From the NCBI RefSeq assembly GCF_900142625.1, contig NZ_FRBN01000009.1, positions 62,001-126,000 on the forward strand: DNA of 64,000 nucleotides, read 5' to 3'. Made by a program: the position numbers and the translations under genes. Numbering within the stretch: position 1 is the stretch's first letter; each line of letters begins with the position of its first letter. Shown here in pieces: positions 36,861 to 46,327 of this stretch. The notes below the pieces were generated by a model. The model worked only from the letters and a program-made list of their open reading frames with translations, was not told the origin of the DNA and did not search any database. Source of the DNA: Roseovarius marisflavi. Its GTDB lineage: Bacteria > Pseudomonadota > Alphaproteobacteria > Rhodobacterales > Rhodobacteraceae.

Positions 36861-38459
36861 TTAGCCGACGTCGAAGTGCAGCTGGCGAATTTGCTGGAAC
36901 TTGCCGGTTGCATCGAGCGCCTTGATTGCCTTGTCCGGCACCGGGGCATCGACGTACAACAGCGCGATCGCTTCGCCGCCCGCATCGGCGCGGCCAAGGG
37001 TAAAGTTGGCGATGTTGACGCCGTTTTCGCCCATGGTCTGTCCCAGAAGGCCGATGATTCCGGGCACGTCCTCATTGGTGGTATAGAGCATGTGGCGGCC
37101 GATTTCGGCGTCGATATTGATGCCCTTGATCTGGATGAACCGCGGTTTGCCGTCGCTGAAGACCGTGCCCCCGATCGAGCGCTCGCGCTTGTCGGTCACC
37201 ACTGTCACCTTGATATAGCCCTCGAACGCGCCGGATTTATCCTGTTTGGTGGTGCTGATCTTGATGCCGCGTTCCTTGGCCACCACGGGCGCCGAAACCA
37301 TGTTGACCTCGGGGTTGACCGATTTCATGATCCCCGCCACGGCGGCAGAATTGAGCGCGCCGAGGTTCATCTCGGACACCACACCGTCGTAAAGGATGTT
37401 GATCGCCTTAATCGGCTCGTTCGTCATCTGGCCGATGAAATTGCCCAGGTGATCGGCAAGTTTGATCCAGGGGCCCATGACCTTGGCCTCTTCGGCGGTG
37501 ACCGAGGGCATGTTGAGGGCGTTGGTCACGGCACCGGTCAAAAGGTAGTCCGACATTTGCTCGGCCACTTGCAGGGCGACGTTTTCCTGTGCTTCGGTGG
37601 TGGCGGCGCCAAGGTGCGGCGTGCAGACCACATTGGGCAGGCCAAAGAGCGGGTTTTCGGTCGCGGGTTCGTTTGCAAACACGTCAAAGCCCGCTCCGGC
37701 AACATGGCCGGATTTCAACAGATCGGCCAGCGCTTCTTCGTCGACAAGGCCACCACGGGCACAGTTGATGATGCGCACGCCCTTCTTGGTTTTCTCAAGG
37801 TTTTCGCGGCTCAGGATATTGCGGGTCTGGTCGGTGAGCGGCACATGCAGCGTGATGAAATCCGCGCGCGTGAGCAGTTCGTCAAGCTCTTCGACCTTCT
37901 CGACGCCCATCTTGTCGGCTTTTTCCTGGCTCAGGAAGGGATCATAGGCCACGACCTTCATCTTGAGGCCGCGGGCACGATCACAGACGATGCCGCCGAT
38001 ATTGCCGGCGCCGATCACACCAAGGGTCTTGCCGGTAAGCTCGACCCCCATGAATTTGGATTTCTCCCATTTCCCGGCATGGGTCGAGGCCGAGGCCTCG
38101 GGGATCTGGCGGGCAACGGCGAACATCATCGCGATGGCATGTTCGGCGGTGGTGATCATGTTGCCGAACGGCGTGTTCATCACGATCACGCCCTTTTTCG
38201 ACGCGGCCTCTTTGTCAATGTTGTCAGTGCCGATACCGGCACGCGCGATCACCTTGAGGTTGGTGGCGTTTTCGAGAATTTTCGCTGTCACCTTGGTGGC
38301 CGAGCGGATGGCAAGACCATCATATTGGCCGATCACCTCGGCCAGTTTATCCTTGTCCTTGCCAAGGTCTGGCTGGAAATCAACCTCAATGCCGCGATCA
38401 CGGAAAATCTGAACAGCGGTTTCAGACAGTTTGTCGGAGACGAGTACTTTGGGAGCCAT
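36861..38459 (-). CDS. serA: D-3-phosphoglycerate dehydrogenase
   Basis: A 532-residue long-form SerA, which makes 3-phosphohydroxypyruvate, the first step of serine synthesis. The NAD motif is GVIGAGNIGGIVCDRARG (about residues 146-163), the catalytic Arg is in INCARGGLVDE, and the His in TPHLGAATTEAQE. An intervening ASB domain and a C-terminal ACT domain (about 455-532, from INIDAEIGRHMLYTT) may provide serine feedback. It lies downstream of serC on the same strand, separated by a strong hairpin. Confidence 0.95.
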   Translation of the reverse strand: MAPKVLVSDKLSETAVQIFRDRGIEVDFQPDLGKDKDKLAEVIGQYDGLAIRSATKVTAKILENATNLKVIARAGIGTDNIDKEAASKKGVIVMNTPFGNMITTAEHAIAMMFAVARQIPEASASTHAGKWEKSKFMGVELTGKTLGVIGAGNIGGIVCDRARGLKMKVVAYDPFLSQEKADKMGVEKVEELDELLTRADFITLHVPLTDQTRNILSRENLEKTKKGVRIINCARGGLVDEEALADLLKSGHVAGAGFDVFANEPATENPLFGLPNVVCTPHLGAATTEAQENVALQVAEQMSDYLLTGAVTNALNMPSVTAEEAKVMGPWIKLADHLGNFIGQMTNEPIKAINILYDGVVSEMNLGALNSAAVAGIMKSVNPEVNMVSAPVVAKERGIKISTTKQDKSGAFEGYIKVTVVTDKRERSIGGTVFSDGKPRFIQIKGINIDAEIGRHMLYTTNEDVPGIIGLLGQTMGENGVNIANFTLGRADAGGEAIALLYVDAPVPDKAIKALDATGKFQQIRQLHFDVG

Positions 38460-38493
38460 TTTTAAGCGTCCTTATGAAAGATTGTCGTGAAAG

Positions 38494-38545
38494 CGTGGGT
38501 TGGCACCCACCCTACGGTCAGCCGGTAGGGTGGGTGAAACCCACG
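38494..38545. repeat. Palindromic REP-like hairpin between serC and serA
   Basis: Left arm CGTGGGTT-GG-CACCCACCCTAC and right arm GTAGGGTGGGTG-AA-ACCCACG pair over about 20 bp with a small internal mismatch and a loop of about 9 nt. The GGGTGGGT/ACCCACCC core resembles dispersed REP/RAYT-type repeats. It occupies most of the 87-nt gap between serC and serA; it could adjust transcript stability or simply be a mobile repeat. Confidence 0.7.
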
Positions 38546-38546
38546 A

Positions 38547-39701
38547 TCATGCGTCGACGGCAAGCGCCGCGATTTCGGCCTGAAACGCCCATTCTATCCA
38601 GGGCATCAGAGCCGCGACATCAGAGGTTTCCACCGTGCCGCCACACCAGATTCGGAGCCCGGCGGGCGCATCGCGGTAGGCCCCGACATCAAGGGCGACA
38701 TTTTCGGCCTCAAGCCGTTTGGCGACGGCTTTGGCGAATGTGGCACCGTCGGTGATGCGGGCATCATTGAAGGTCAGGCAAACCGAGGTGTTTGACAGGG
38801 TGGCCGGATCATGGGCCAGAAAATCGACCCAGTCGTGCAGTTCGACAAAGTCGGCCACCGCCTTGGTATTGGCGTTCGCACGACCGATCAAACCCTTGAG
38901 GCCACCAACCGAGGCCGCCCAGTCAAGGGCGACGAGGTAATCCTCGACCGCAAGCATCGAGGGGGTGTTGATGGTTTCGCCGACGAAAATGCCCTCGATA
39001 AGCTTGCCACCTTTGGTGAGGCGAAAAATCTTGGGCAGGGGCCAGGCCGGGGTATAGCTTTCAAGGCGTTCAACCGCCCGCGGACTCAGGATAAGCATGC
39101 CATGCGCCGCTTCGCCGCCCAGCACTTTTTGCCAGCTGAAGGTGGTCACATCAAGCTTGTCCCAGGGCAGATCCTGCGCAAAGGCGGCCGAGGTCGCATC
39201 GCAAATGGTAAGGCCCTCGCGGTCGGGTTTGATCCAGTCGCCATTGGGCACGCGCACACCAGAGGTGGTACCGTTCCAGGTAAAGACGACATCCTTGTCG
39301 GTATCAACACCGGCCAGATCGACAATCTCGCCATACTCGGCGGTTTTGACCGTCGCGTCGAGTTTAAGCTGTTTCACCACATCGGTGACCCAACCGGCGC
39401 CAAAACTTTCCCAGGCGAGCATTTCAACCGGGCGTTCGCCCAGCAGGTTCCACATGGCCATTTCGACCGCGCCCGTATCCGAGGCGGGCACAATGCCGAT
39501 CCGGTAATCGGCGGGGATGCCGAGGATGTCGCGCGTGCGCTCGATCGCGGCTTTCAGCCTGGCCTTCCCGACGGCGGCACGGTGGCTGCGACCCAGGGGC
39601 GCATCAGCGAGATTATCAAGCGAGAATGTGGGGATTTTGGCGCAGGGGCCAGAAGAGAAACGCGGATTTGCCGGCCGCGTTGCCGGAGTATCAATAGCCA
39701 T
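38547..39701 (-). CDS. serC: Phosphoserine aminotransferase (alphaproteobacterial type)
   Basis: A 384-residue SerC of the alphaproteobacterial/methanogen-like subfamily, converting 3-phosphohydroxypyruvate plus glutamate to phosphoserine. Signatures: [15 protein letters not shown] at the N-terminus, [34 protein letters not shown] and the PLP lysine in [16 protein letters not shown] (about residue 208). The ATG at 39701 is preceded by AAAGGG and a structured leader. It is transcribed with serA and divergently from serB. Confidence 0.95.
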   Translation of the reverse strand: MAIDTPATRPANPRFSSGPCAKIPTFSLDNLADAPLGRSHRAAVGKARLKAAIERTRDILGIPADYRIGIVPASDTGAVEMAMWNLLGERPVEMLAWESFGAGWVTDVVKQLKLDATVKTAEYGEIVDLAGVDTDKDVVFTWNGTTSGVRVPNGDWIKPDREGLTICDATSAAFAQDLPWDKLDVTTFSWQKVLGGEAAHGMLILSPRAVERLESYTPAWPLPKIFRLTKGGKLIEGIFVGETINTPSMLAVEDYLVALDWAASVGGLKGLIGRANANTKAVADFVELHDWVDFLAHDPATLSNTSVCLTFNDARITDGATFAKAVAKRLEAENVALDVGAYRDAPAGLRIWCGGTVETSDVAALMPWIEWAFQAEIAALAVDA

Positions 39702-39770
39702 GAATGCTACCCTTTCAGATAAGCGCCCCTCGTTGGGGAGGGGTGTCCCGCCTATCGCATTACGGTGCAT
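39702..39770 (-). promoter_or_regulatory. serC-type structured RNA leader
   Basis: The minus-strand leader directly before the serC ATG contains a CCCCTC-CCAAC-GAGGGG hairpin (39743-39726), then GCGCTTATCTGAAAGGGTAGC bridging into the ribosome-binding site. Its position and the hairpin-plus-RBS layout match my recollection of the serC RNA motif found upstream of alphaproteobacterial serC genes. The ligand or mechanism of that motif is not settled. Confidence 0.6.
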
Positions 39771-39861
39771 CAGGGCCTTTCGCAAGTGCAGAAATGACGC
39801 TAGAACGCCGCTTGAATGAGAAAATGCGACCTGTCGCGACTACGATCGGAAACTTCGTTAA

Positions 39862-40737
39862 ATGTTCATTGCCACATTGATTGCGCCCAAGGGCGCGCTG
39901 GATCCTGCCCTTGTTCACGCCCTGCGCAATGCCTGGGGGGGCGGTGATGCGATCTGGCTTGCGCCCGACGAGGCGGCGGAATTCGCGCTGGAGCAGGTGC
40001 CTGACAATCAGTGGGACGTGTGGGGCGATCTGCAAAAGGCGCGTGTCGATCTCGTGGTGCAGCCCGAAACGGGGCGGCGCAAGAAGATGCTGCTGGCGGA
40101 TATGGACAGCACGATGATCTGTCAGGAATGCATTGACGAGCTGGCTGAGGTCGCGGGCGTCGGCGCGCATGTCAAAGAGATCACCGCGCGGGCGATGAAT
40201 GGCGAGCTTGATTTCGAAGGCGCGCTGATCGAACGGGTGTCATTGCTCAAGGGGCTGGATGAGGGCGTGATCGCGCAAGTTCTTGAAAGCCGGATCACCT
40301 ATATGCCCGGTGGCGCCACCCTGCTGGCGACGATGAAGGCACATGGGGCCTATTGCGCGCTGGTCTCTGGCGGGTTCACCGCCTTTACACAGGCGGTCGC
40401 CGCCACGCTCGGGTTTGACGAAAACCGCGCCAACATGCTCTTGGTCGAGGGCGGCGTTCTGCTTGGCGATGTGGCGCGGCCCATATTGGGGCGCGAGGCC
40501 AAGATACAGGCACTGGAAGAGATCAGCGCGCGGCTTGGCATTGCCGAGGATGATGTTCTAGCGGTCGGCGACGGGGCCAACGACCTCGGCATGCTGGGGC
40601 GGGCCGGGTCCGGCGTGGCGCTTCATGCCAAGCCAAGCGTCGCCGCCGAGTGTGACATCCGCATCAATCACGGCGACCTGACCGCGTTGTTGTATCTACA
40701 GGGCTACGCGCAGGATGAGTTCGCGGGCGGGCTCTGA
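39862..40737 (+). CDS. serB: Phosphoserine phosphatase
   Basis: A 291-residue SerB, which dephosphorylates phosphoserine to serine. An N-terminal regulatory region (residues about 1-70) precedes a HAD phosphatase domain, with the nucleophile in LLADMDSTMICQECIDELAE (Asp about 81), motif II in ALVSGGFTAF and motif IV in LAVGDGANDLGML. It is divergent from serC, so all three serine-synthesis genes are in one locus. Confidence 0.95.
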   Translation: MFIATLIAPKGALDPALVHALRNAWGGGDAIWLAPDEAAEFALEQVPDNQWDVWGDLQKARVDLVVQPETGRRKKMLLADMDSTMICQECIDELAEVAGVGAHVKEITARAMNGELDFEGALIERVSLLKGLDEGVIAQVLESRITYMPGGATLLATMKAHGAYCALVSGGFTAFTQAVAATLGFDENRANMLLVEGGVLLGDVARPILGREAKIQALEEISARLGIAEDDVLAVGDGANDLGMLGRAGSGVALHAKPSVAAECDIRINHGDLTALLYLQGYAQDEFAGGL

Positions 40738-40753
40738 CAGCCCGCCTCGCGGA

Positions 40754-41749
40754 TCAGACCAGCGCCGCTGAGGGTTTGATCATTCCGATCTCGATCCCGC
40801 GCCGGTTTAAAATCGGTGCGTTCATGAATTTGCGGGTGGCCGGGTGATCTGCATCCAGCACGCCGAGCCTGACCAAAAGCGCCGCAATCGCGCATTCGGC
40901 ACCGCGCGTTCCGCCATCGGTGATCTTAAGGGCTATGCCCATCTTGCGGGTCGGCAGGATGGCGATGAAAAAGGCCTCGGCCCCGGTCTTGAGCGCCACA
41001 GGTTCTTTACAGGCGCGCATCAGCTCGGTGCAGGCGCGCCCCTCACCCGCCACAAGCTCGGGATGCGCGACCATGGCCTGCCAAAGCTGGATAGCGGCGG
41101 TCTGATTGGCATCGACACCCTCCCGAGCCCCGGCAAACCACGCCATCGCACGCGCCATCCCGTGCAGGCTTGAGGCATGGTTGGGCGCCGAACATCCGTC
41201 GATCCCGTAAAACGGCGAGGTCTCGCCCGTTACCGTTTCAAATGCATCCAAAACCGCCTTTTGCACCGGGTGATCGGGGTCAATGTATTCGGCGCTGCCG
41301 CCAAGGTGACGGTTCAGCGTCAGGAAGCCCGCATGTTTGCCCGAGCAGTTGTTGTGCACCTGACAGGGCGAAGTATCAGAGCACAGCAGCGCCTTGTGGG
41401 CCACCTTGTCATCCGGGTCTTGTGGCCCGCAGCGGAGATTGTCATCGCTCAGCCCAAGATCGGCAAGCCAGCGGTTGACGCGCTCGGTGTGAATTGCCGC
41501 CCCGTTATGCGACGCGCATGCCAGCGCAAGCTGCTCTGAGGTAAGGCCATGGACCCTGGCCGCGCCACTTGTGACCAACGGCAGCGCCTGAATCATCTTG
41601 GACGAACTGCGCGGCAGAATGGTTGTGGCGGGATCGCCCCAAGCCTCGACAATCTCACCACCCGAAGCGCAAATCACCGCGTGACCCAGATGCACGCTTT
41701 CGGCCATCGGGCCGCGCCAGATTTCAGTCATCGGAACAGGTTGGGTCAT
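40754..41749 (-). CDS. Rhizobial-type L-asparaginase
   Basis: A 331-residue class-3 asparaginase (PF06089), a family unrelated to AnsA/AnsB, which releases ammonia from asparagine. Key motifs: LPRSSSKMIQALPLV (Ser-Ser-Lys dyad region, about residues 45-59), CASHNGAAIHTERV, and CQVHNNCSGKHAGFL with its conserved Cys/His. The start at 41749 (MTQPVPMTEIWRGPMAESVH) matches the family. It converges with serB, only 16 nt separating the stops. Rhizobial members are zinc-stimulated and often inducible by asparagine. Confidence 0.9.
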   Translation of the reverse strand: MTQPVPMTEIWRGPMAESVHLGHAVICASGGEIVEAWGDPATTILPRSSSKMIQALPLVTSGAARVHGLTSEQLALACASHNGAAIHTERVNRWLADLGLSDDNLRCGPQDPDDKVAHKALLCSDTSPCQVHNNCSGKHAGFLTLNRHLGGSAEYIDPDHPVQKAVLDAFETVTGETSPFYGIDGCSAPNHASSLHGMARAMAWFAGAREGVDANQTAAIQLWQAMVAHPELVAGEGRACTELMRACKEPVALKTGAEAFFIAILPTRKMGIALKITDGGTRGAECAIAALLVRLGVLDADHPATRKFMNAPILNRRGIEIGMIKPSAALV

Positions 41750-41939
41750 CAAAGGCCTCCGGCAGATAGGGATCACAGGCGTGTGTGCGAAAATCCGCCA
41801 ATTGCGTCTTTCACTTCTCGCCTGTTTCAGGCTAATGTTGCAATGTCGAGACGGGACTGGTCGCACATAAAAAGAATTCCGTAAAGGGATGGGCGCGACC
41901 TCTGAAATTGAGGCTTAGGACAGCTTGGAGGCTGGACAG

Positions 41940-42467
41940 ATGGTATCACGATTTGCACGCGGCGTGGCCGTGGCATTGGCCGCGATGGTGGCAACGGGCG
42001 CAACCGCGCAGGAAACAAGCACCAATCAGGTGGCGGCCAAGACCGCATGGAGCGTGTTTGAAGATAACGACCCGCGCGAATGCTGGGCGGTGTCGGCCCC
42101 GACCGAAACGGTCAACACCAAGGATGGCCGCGTCGTCGCCGTGCGCCGTGGTGACATCCTTTTGATGACGTTCTTTCGCCCCGGCGCGGGCGTTCAGGGC
42201 CAGATCACCTTTACCGGCGGCTATCCCTTTGCCGGCGGCTCGACCGTCAACATGAATATCGGCGGTACCGAGTTTGAATTGTTCACCGAAGGCGAATGGG
42301 CCTGGCCTGCAAGCACGAGCGATGACGCCAAGATCCTGGCCGCGATGAAGCGCGGCGCAGAGGCCGTCCTTAGCGCGCGCTCGTCGCGCGGCACGATCAC
42401 CAGGGATTCGTTCTCTCTGTCGGGCTATACGGCGGCGGTCGAAGAGGCCGAAAAGCGCTGTAAGTAG
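41940..42467 (+). CDS. Invasion-associated locus B (IalB) family protein
   Basis: A 175-residue secreted protein (PF06776). The signal peptide ends near residue 24 (VATGATAQ). The domain shows WSVFEDNDPRECWAVSAP, VVAVRRGDILLMTFFRPG and the C-terminal SRGTITRDSFSLSGYTAAV. The two Cys residues (CW... and KRCK) may form a disulfide. IalB was named from Bartonella invasion, but relatives occur widely in free-living alphaproteobacteria, where the role is unknown. Confidence 0.87.
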   Translation: MVSRFARGVAVALAAMVATGATAQETSTNQVAAKTAWSVFEDNDPRECWAVSAPTETVNTKDGRVVAVRRGDILLMTFFRPGAGVQGQITFTGGYPFAGGSTVNMNIGGTEFELFTEGEWAWPASTSDDAKILAAMKRGAEAVLSARSSRGTITRDSFSLSGYTAAVEEAEKRCK

Positions 42468-42497
42468 TGGCGGACCGGCGGCCCGGAAAACGGGCCG

Positions 42498-44399
42498 TCA
42501 GGATCTCTGCATCTGCTGTTGAAACGTGATCTCGATAAATTCGGCAGGGCGGGTAACAGCGACCAGAACCGTGACCCGCAGGGTGCCTTCGATTATATCC
42601 TCAGGCGTCATGGTTTCCCCAAGACCAACCTGAACGCCAAAGGCCTCGGCGGGCACCGCCCCGGCAAGACCGCCCTGCTTCCAGACGCCTGTCAGAAAGT
42701 TTTCGATCATCGCGCGGATCGTAAGCCATGTGCTGGCATCGTTGGGTTCAAAGACATAGGCCTTGACGGCAAGTCTGATGGATTGCTCTATCATGATCAT
42801 GGTGCGGCGCACCGGGACATAGCGCCAGTCAAGCGAGTTGCCATCAAGCGTGCGCGCACCCCAGACAAGCGTGCCTTCGCCCACGAAAGAGCGGATCGCG
42901 TTGATGGATTTGCCAGTGGTCGTGACGTTCAGGTCTTCCTGCTGCTCATGGTTGATGGTGACGGTCGGTGAGGTGACGGCATTGACCGAGACATTGGCAG
43001 GGGCTTTCCAGACGCCACGCGAATTGTCGACCATGGTATAGAGCCCGGCCATGGCTGCGGCAGGGGGCATGATATTTAAAGCCGCTGCCATTGCGCCTGT
43101 GATCTTTACATAAGCCCGAGACATGCCACGAAGGGTTTTGTCGAGCATTTGCTGGCTCATCACGGATGCACTGATCTCGCCGCGCAGTTTACCCTGCATC
43201 TCAGAGGTCGGCGCGGCCCCCTCCCCGGCCAGAACAAGAACTGTGCGCAAGAGGGTTGCAAGCCCGTCCTTGTCGGTGACGATCACCGCAAACTGGCCGG
43301 TTGTCGCGGCGTCTTTGTCATGGACAAAGCTGACCGCGCCCGCCTCCAGCTCTTGTTGCGTAAAGGAGGTAAGGGCGGTGTCGGTGCCCGTGGCAACCAA
43401 TGCGCCGGGCATCTGGCCGGTGTCGAGGATTTCAAAGCGCAGATCGGCGGCGGTGCTGATTTCATCGGTCGCGGATATATCCGCAGCACTCACGATCACC
43501 TGTCCGCCGAGAGGGACGGTGATGGTAAAGTCACCGACAAGCTCCGGCGCGCCGATCTTGTTGATTTCCGCAATGAAAGCCGCGTTGTCTTCGTGCTCTG
43601 CAATCAAGAGCTTGCGCAACTCTGCATGGCTCGCGGGAGAGATGTTTTCGAAAGTGAAATCGCGGTCCTGCCAGATAGTCGTGTTGAGCCAGGGATAATA
43701 ACCCGCCCCAAAGCCCAGCCAATTATTGCCGATATCATTGCGAAAGGTCGCGACCGGATCGCCAAGGGCACTGCTCTGCGGCAGGTGGCCGGAAGAGATA
43801 TCGAGGATGGCAAAGCGGTCGCGCATTCTGTCGCCGCAATGGGCCAGCATCGCCTGAAGCACCCGCTTCGCATCGGCACGCGACAGGCGGGTGGTTTCGG
43901 GGATCACCAAAAGCGTCGGCTCGGCTTCTTTTTCAAGGCCGGTGATGGCGGCGATCATTCTATCGGCGTCAAAGGGATCACCATAGCCGCCGATAGAAGT
44001 GACATAACAGGGCCCGCCTCCGTTCTCGAAAAAGAGACGCATGGCGCCATAAAGGCAATAGGCCGGGTTGCTCTGGATCAGGTCTTGCGTGGACGAAATT
44101 GGAACAGGCGGCAAGGCGGGGGCGCTATCAGCACCCGCGTCGCTCAGCGGTGAAGGGTTGGGCAGCGCCGCTGTTGGCTTGATCTCAAAAAGCGGCGTCG
44201 GGGCACTGCCGAACACCGCTTGAAACTCGGCCAGCGAGGTGAGGCGCGTCGGGGTGTCATGCAAAGACCCGCTGCCATTCATTGCCGTTTCCGTGTGCCC
44301 GATAAAGGCGGGCACAGCGGTGGCGACCTCAACCACGGAATTGGGAAAGGCGTCCTTTTCGACAATGTAAACGCCGGGCGTTTTATACTGACTGGCCAT
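42498..44399 (-). CDS. Contractile-tail sheath protein with an inserted adhesin-like domain
   Basis: A 633-residue sheath protein of the contractile injection/myophage type. The N-terminus YKTPGVYIVEKDAFPNSVVE and the C-terminal region LVWGARTLDGNSLDWRYVPV followed by IIEGTLRVTVLVAVTRPAEF (residues about 510-633) are typical of sheath proteins of extracellular contractile injection systems. Between them, residues about 290-393 form an insert ending in LTSFTQQELEAGAVSFVHD, a pattern seen in CSPG/cadherin-like repeats. The ATG at 44399 fixes the start; no other tail or eCIS gene lies nearby. It could be an orphan remnant or a co-opted protein. Confidence 0.85.
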   Translation of the reverse strand: MASQYKTPGVYIVEKDAFPNSVVEVATAVPAFIGHTETAMNGSGSLHDTPTRLTSLAEFQAVFGSAPTPLFEIKPTAALPNPSPLSDAGADSAPALPPVPISSTQDLIQSNPAYCLYGAMRLFFENGGGPCYVTSIGGYGDPFDADRMIAAITGLEKEAEPTLLVIPETTRLSRADAKRVLQAMLAHCGDRMRDRFAILDISSGHLPQSSALGDPVATFRNDIGNNWLGFGAGYYPWLNTTIWQDRDFTFENISPASHAELRKLLIAEHEDNAAFIAEINKIGAPELVGDFTITVPLGGQVIVSAADISATDEISTAADLRFEILDTGQMPGALVATGTDTALTSFTQQELEAGAVSFVHDKDAATTGQFAVIVTDKDGLATLLRTVLVLAGEGAAPTSEMQGKLRGEISASVMSQQMLDKTLRGMSRAYVKITGAMAAALNIMPPAAAMAGLYTMVDNSRGVWKAPANVSVNAVTSPTVTINHEQQEDLNVTTTGKSINAIRSFVGEGTLVWGARTLDGNSLDWRYVPVRRTMIMIEQSIRLAVKAYVFEPNDASTWLTIRAMIENFLTGVWKQGGLAGAVPAEAFGVQVGLGETMTPEDIIEGTLRVTVLVAVTRPAEFIEITFQQQMQRS

Positions 44400-44449
44400 T
44401 GCGATATCCGATTTTTGCAAAAAGCTGACGTTCTGAAAACAGGGCCCTG

Positions 44450-44476
44450 CGGCGGCGCAAGAACTGCCGCCGCGTA
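44450..44476 (-). terminator. GC-rich hairpin between the MuiA-like and sheath genes
   Basis: On the minus strand GCGGCGGC and GCCGCCGC pair around an AGTTCTTGC loop right after the MuiA-like stop codon. A strong T-tract is lacking, so termination is partial at best. Confidence 0.4.
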
Positions 44477-44484
44477 GAGATATC

Positions 44485-46122
44485 TTAGCGCAAAACCTGG
44501 CCGTCGGGCCATTCAAGTGCGTAGGTGAGGGTGATTTCCTGCGTCTGTCCGGCCGACAGGTCAAATTCCCAGGCCAGAATTCCACGTTGGCCCTCGACGT
44601 CACGTTCGCTCGGCTGGGGATTGGCCGACCAGGTAATTTCCAAATCCTCCTGATCCGATTGCGGAACACGATCCAAGAGGCGCAGCGGCCAGGCCGTATC
44701 GGTCAGGTTCTCAACGGTGATTTCAAAGGTCTCGCTCATTTCGTTGGATTTGGAAATGATGCCGCGATCTCCCTCGTTGCGCTCGCGCACAAGCCGCGTC
44801 AGGCGCAAGCCCTCGATCGCCCCGAAGGACAGATCGACCTTGCCCCCCGCCGGAACAAGATCAATCCAGCGTTGCCCGACATAGCGGCCATCCAGATAGA
44901 ATCGCGCCTCTGACGTCGGCAGGATCAATTCACCCGTATCATTGGTCAGCCGCGCTATGACAAAGGCGGTCTGATCCACCATCGGCACGGCCTGCGCCAC
45001 TACATCGGCGCTGGTGGTGAGCGTGCCAAGCGACAGGCGCACGCGATCCGCGCCGGTGCTGACCGAAACCGGCGCGGGGTAGGTATAGGTGACTGACAGC
45101 CCGTCAAATTGTGCATCCGCCTCGATGCGCGCCGGGGCGGGCGCATCCATCATCGGTTCGGCCATCGACATCAGGGCACCCTCGGCGCTTTCAAGCTGGC
45201 GCGATTTGGGGCGAACTTCGTTCGGGTCCTCGATGCGCGGAATCCAGGGCCATATCTGGCCGGGTTCGGTCTGGGCCGAGGGGCGAAGCGTGGACAGGGT
45301 AAGCGCCACATCGCGCCAGTTCTCGCCGGTGTCCTGACGCACGAAGGCGCCGCGTTCCAGCCGCACATCGCCCGTGTCCCGCGCAAGGTGGATATCATAA
45401 AGCGGCTGCCATCCGGCATCGCTGATCGTGTAGGTGACGGTCAAGGAGCCGCTGGCGGGCTGATCCGAGGCGACCGCGACGGCAAGCATTGCGCGCGCTT
45501 TATCTTCGGGGACAAGGGCGGCAAGGGCCTGTTTTGCGTCCTCAAGCGCCTTGATCCGGTCCTTGAGGGCGCGCTCGGCGGTGTCGGCGCGGCGGGTGGC
45601 CTCGGCGGCGGCCAATTCTGCGGCGAGGGTTTCGGTGCCGATCATCGCCGACAGATCGCGCAGGGCATCAACGCCAAGTGCTGCCACGCCATCGCCCCGG
45701 CCAATCTCGGCGAGAAAGGCGATCCGGGCGCGGGCGGCATCCGCCTCAAGCGCGATATCCTCGACTTCGGCGCGGGCCGCGCGCAGCGCATCCTCCAACC
45801 GCTCGACCTCGGCGCGGGCCGCAATCAGCGCGGGCGATTCGGTGGTGTCGCGCGGCGGAACATAATCGTTGCGGGTGGTGACCCCGCCCATTTGCGCGCC
45901 CGTGACAGCGACCCGGACCGCGGCCAGCGGTGTGTTTTGCGGCAGATCGGCAAGGATCAGGTCATGCTGGCCTTCGGGGATGGAAAACGGCACCTGCCGG
46001 ATGACGGTCGCCCCCTGCGGGTAAAGCGTAACGGCGCTGACCCGGCTGCTAAGGGCGATCTCTTCGGCATGTAGCGCCGGGGCGAAAAGGACAAACGGAA
46101 GGACAAAGGACAGCGCGCGCAT
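44485..46122 (-). CDS. MuiA-like protein (DUF4139/DUF4140)
   Basis: A 545-residue secreted protein with a signal peptide (about residues 1-19, ending LHAEE), an N-terminal DUF4140 domain (SSRVSAVTLYPQGATVIRQV), a central coiled coil (about residues 95-235) and a C-terminal DUF4139 domain (from about 240, including TYTISDAGWQPLYDIHLARD). This is the mucoidy inhibitor A architecture; the biochemical role is unknown. The ATG at 46122 has GGAG upstream. Confidence 0.85.
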   Translation of the reverse strand: MRALSFVLPFVLFAPALHAEEIALSSRVSAVTLYPQGATVIRQVPFSIPEGQHDLILADLPQNTPLAAVRVAVTGAQMGGVTTRNDYVPPRDTTESPALIAARAEVERLEDALRAARAEVEDIALEADAARARIAFLAEIGRGDGVAALGVDALRDLSAMIGTETLAAELAAAEATRRADTAERALKDRIKALEDAKQALAALVPEDKARAMLAVAVASDQPASGSLTVTYTISDAGWQPLYDIHLARDTGDVRLERGAFVRQDTGENWRDVALTLSTLRPSAQTEPGQIWPWIPRIEDPNEVRPKSRQLESAEGALMSMAEPMMDAPAPARIEADAQFDGLSVTYTYPAPVSVSTGADRVRLSLGTLTTSADVVAQAVPMVDQTAFVIARLTNDTGELILPTSEARFYLDGRYVGQRWIDLVPAGGKVDLSFGAIEGLRLTRLVRERNEGDRGIISKSNEMSETFEITVENLTDTAWPLRLLDRVPQSDQEDLEITWSANPQPSERDVEGQRGILAWEFDLSAGQTQEITLTYALEWPDGQVLR

Positions 46123-46270
46123 GGGGATCACTCCTGAAAACATGAGGCGATCATCCCGCTGGCGCGGCGCAAGTGCAAGCACGGGCTGACCATTCGCGCG
46201 GATTTACGCCTTGTTTTCCAGGATACCCCTTCATTCAAGCCATCGCGCGCCGTGCATCGAACATGCAAAC

Positions 46271-46292
46271 GGGCGCACCCGAAGATGCGCCC
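46271..46292 (-). terminator. Terminator-like hairpin after asd
   Basis: GGGCGCA and TGCGCCC pair around CCCGAAGA, and the minus-strand 3' side continues with GTTT only. A weak candidate terminator within the 205-nt gap 46123-46327. Confidence 0.5.
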
Positions 46293-46327
46293 GATGATGT
46301 TGGGATAGAGGGGTTTCGAAACGGCGA

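Noticed and set aside
36876..38465. Long plus-strand frame opposite serA
   Set aside because: Mirror frame of serA with no domain and no ribosome-binding site.
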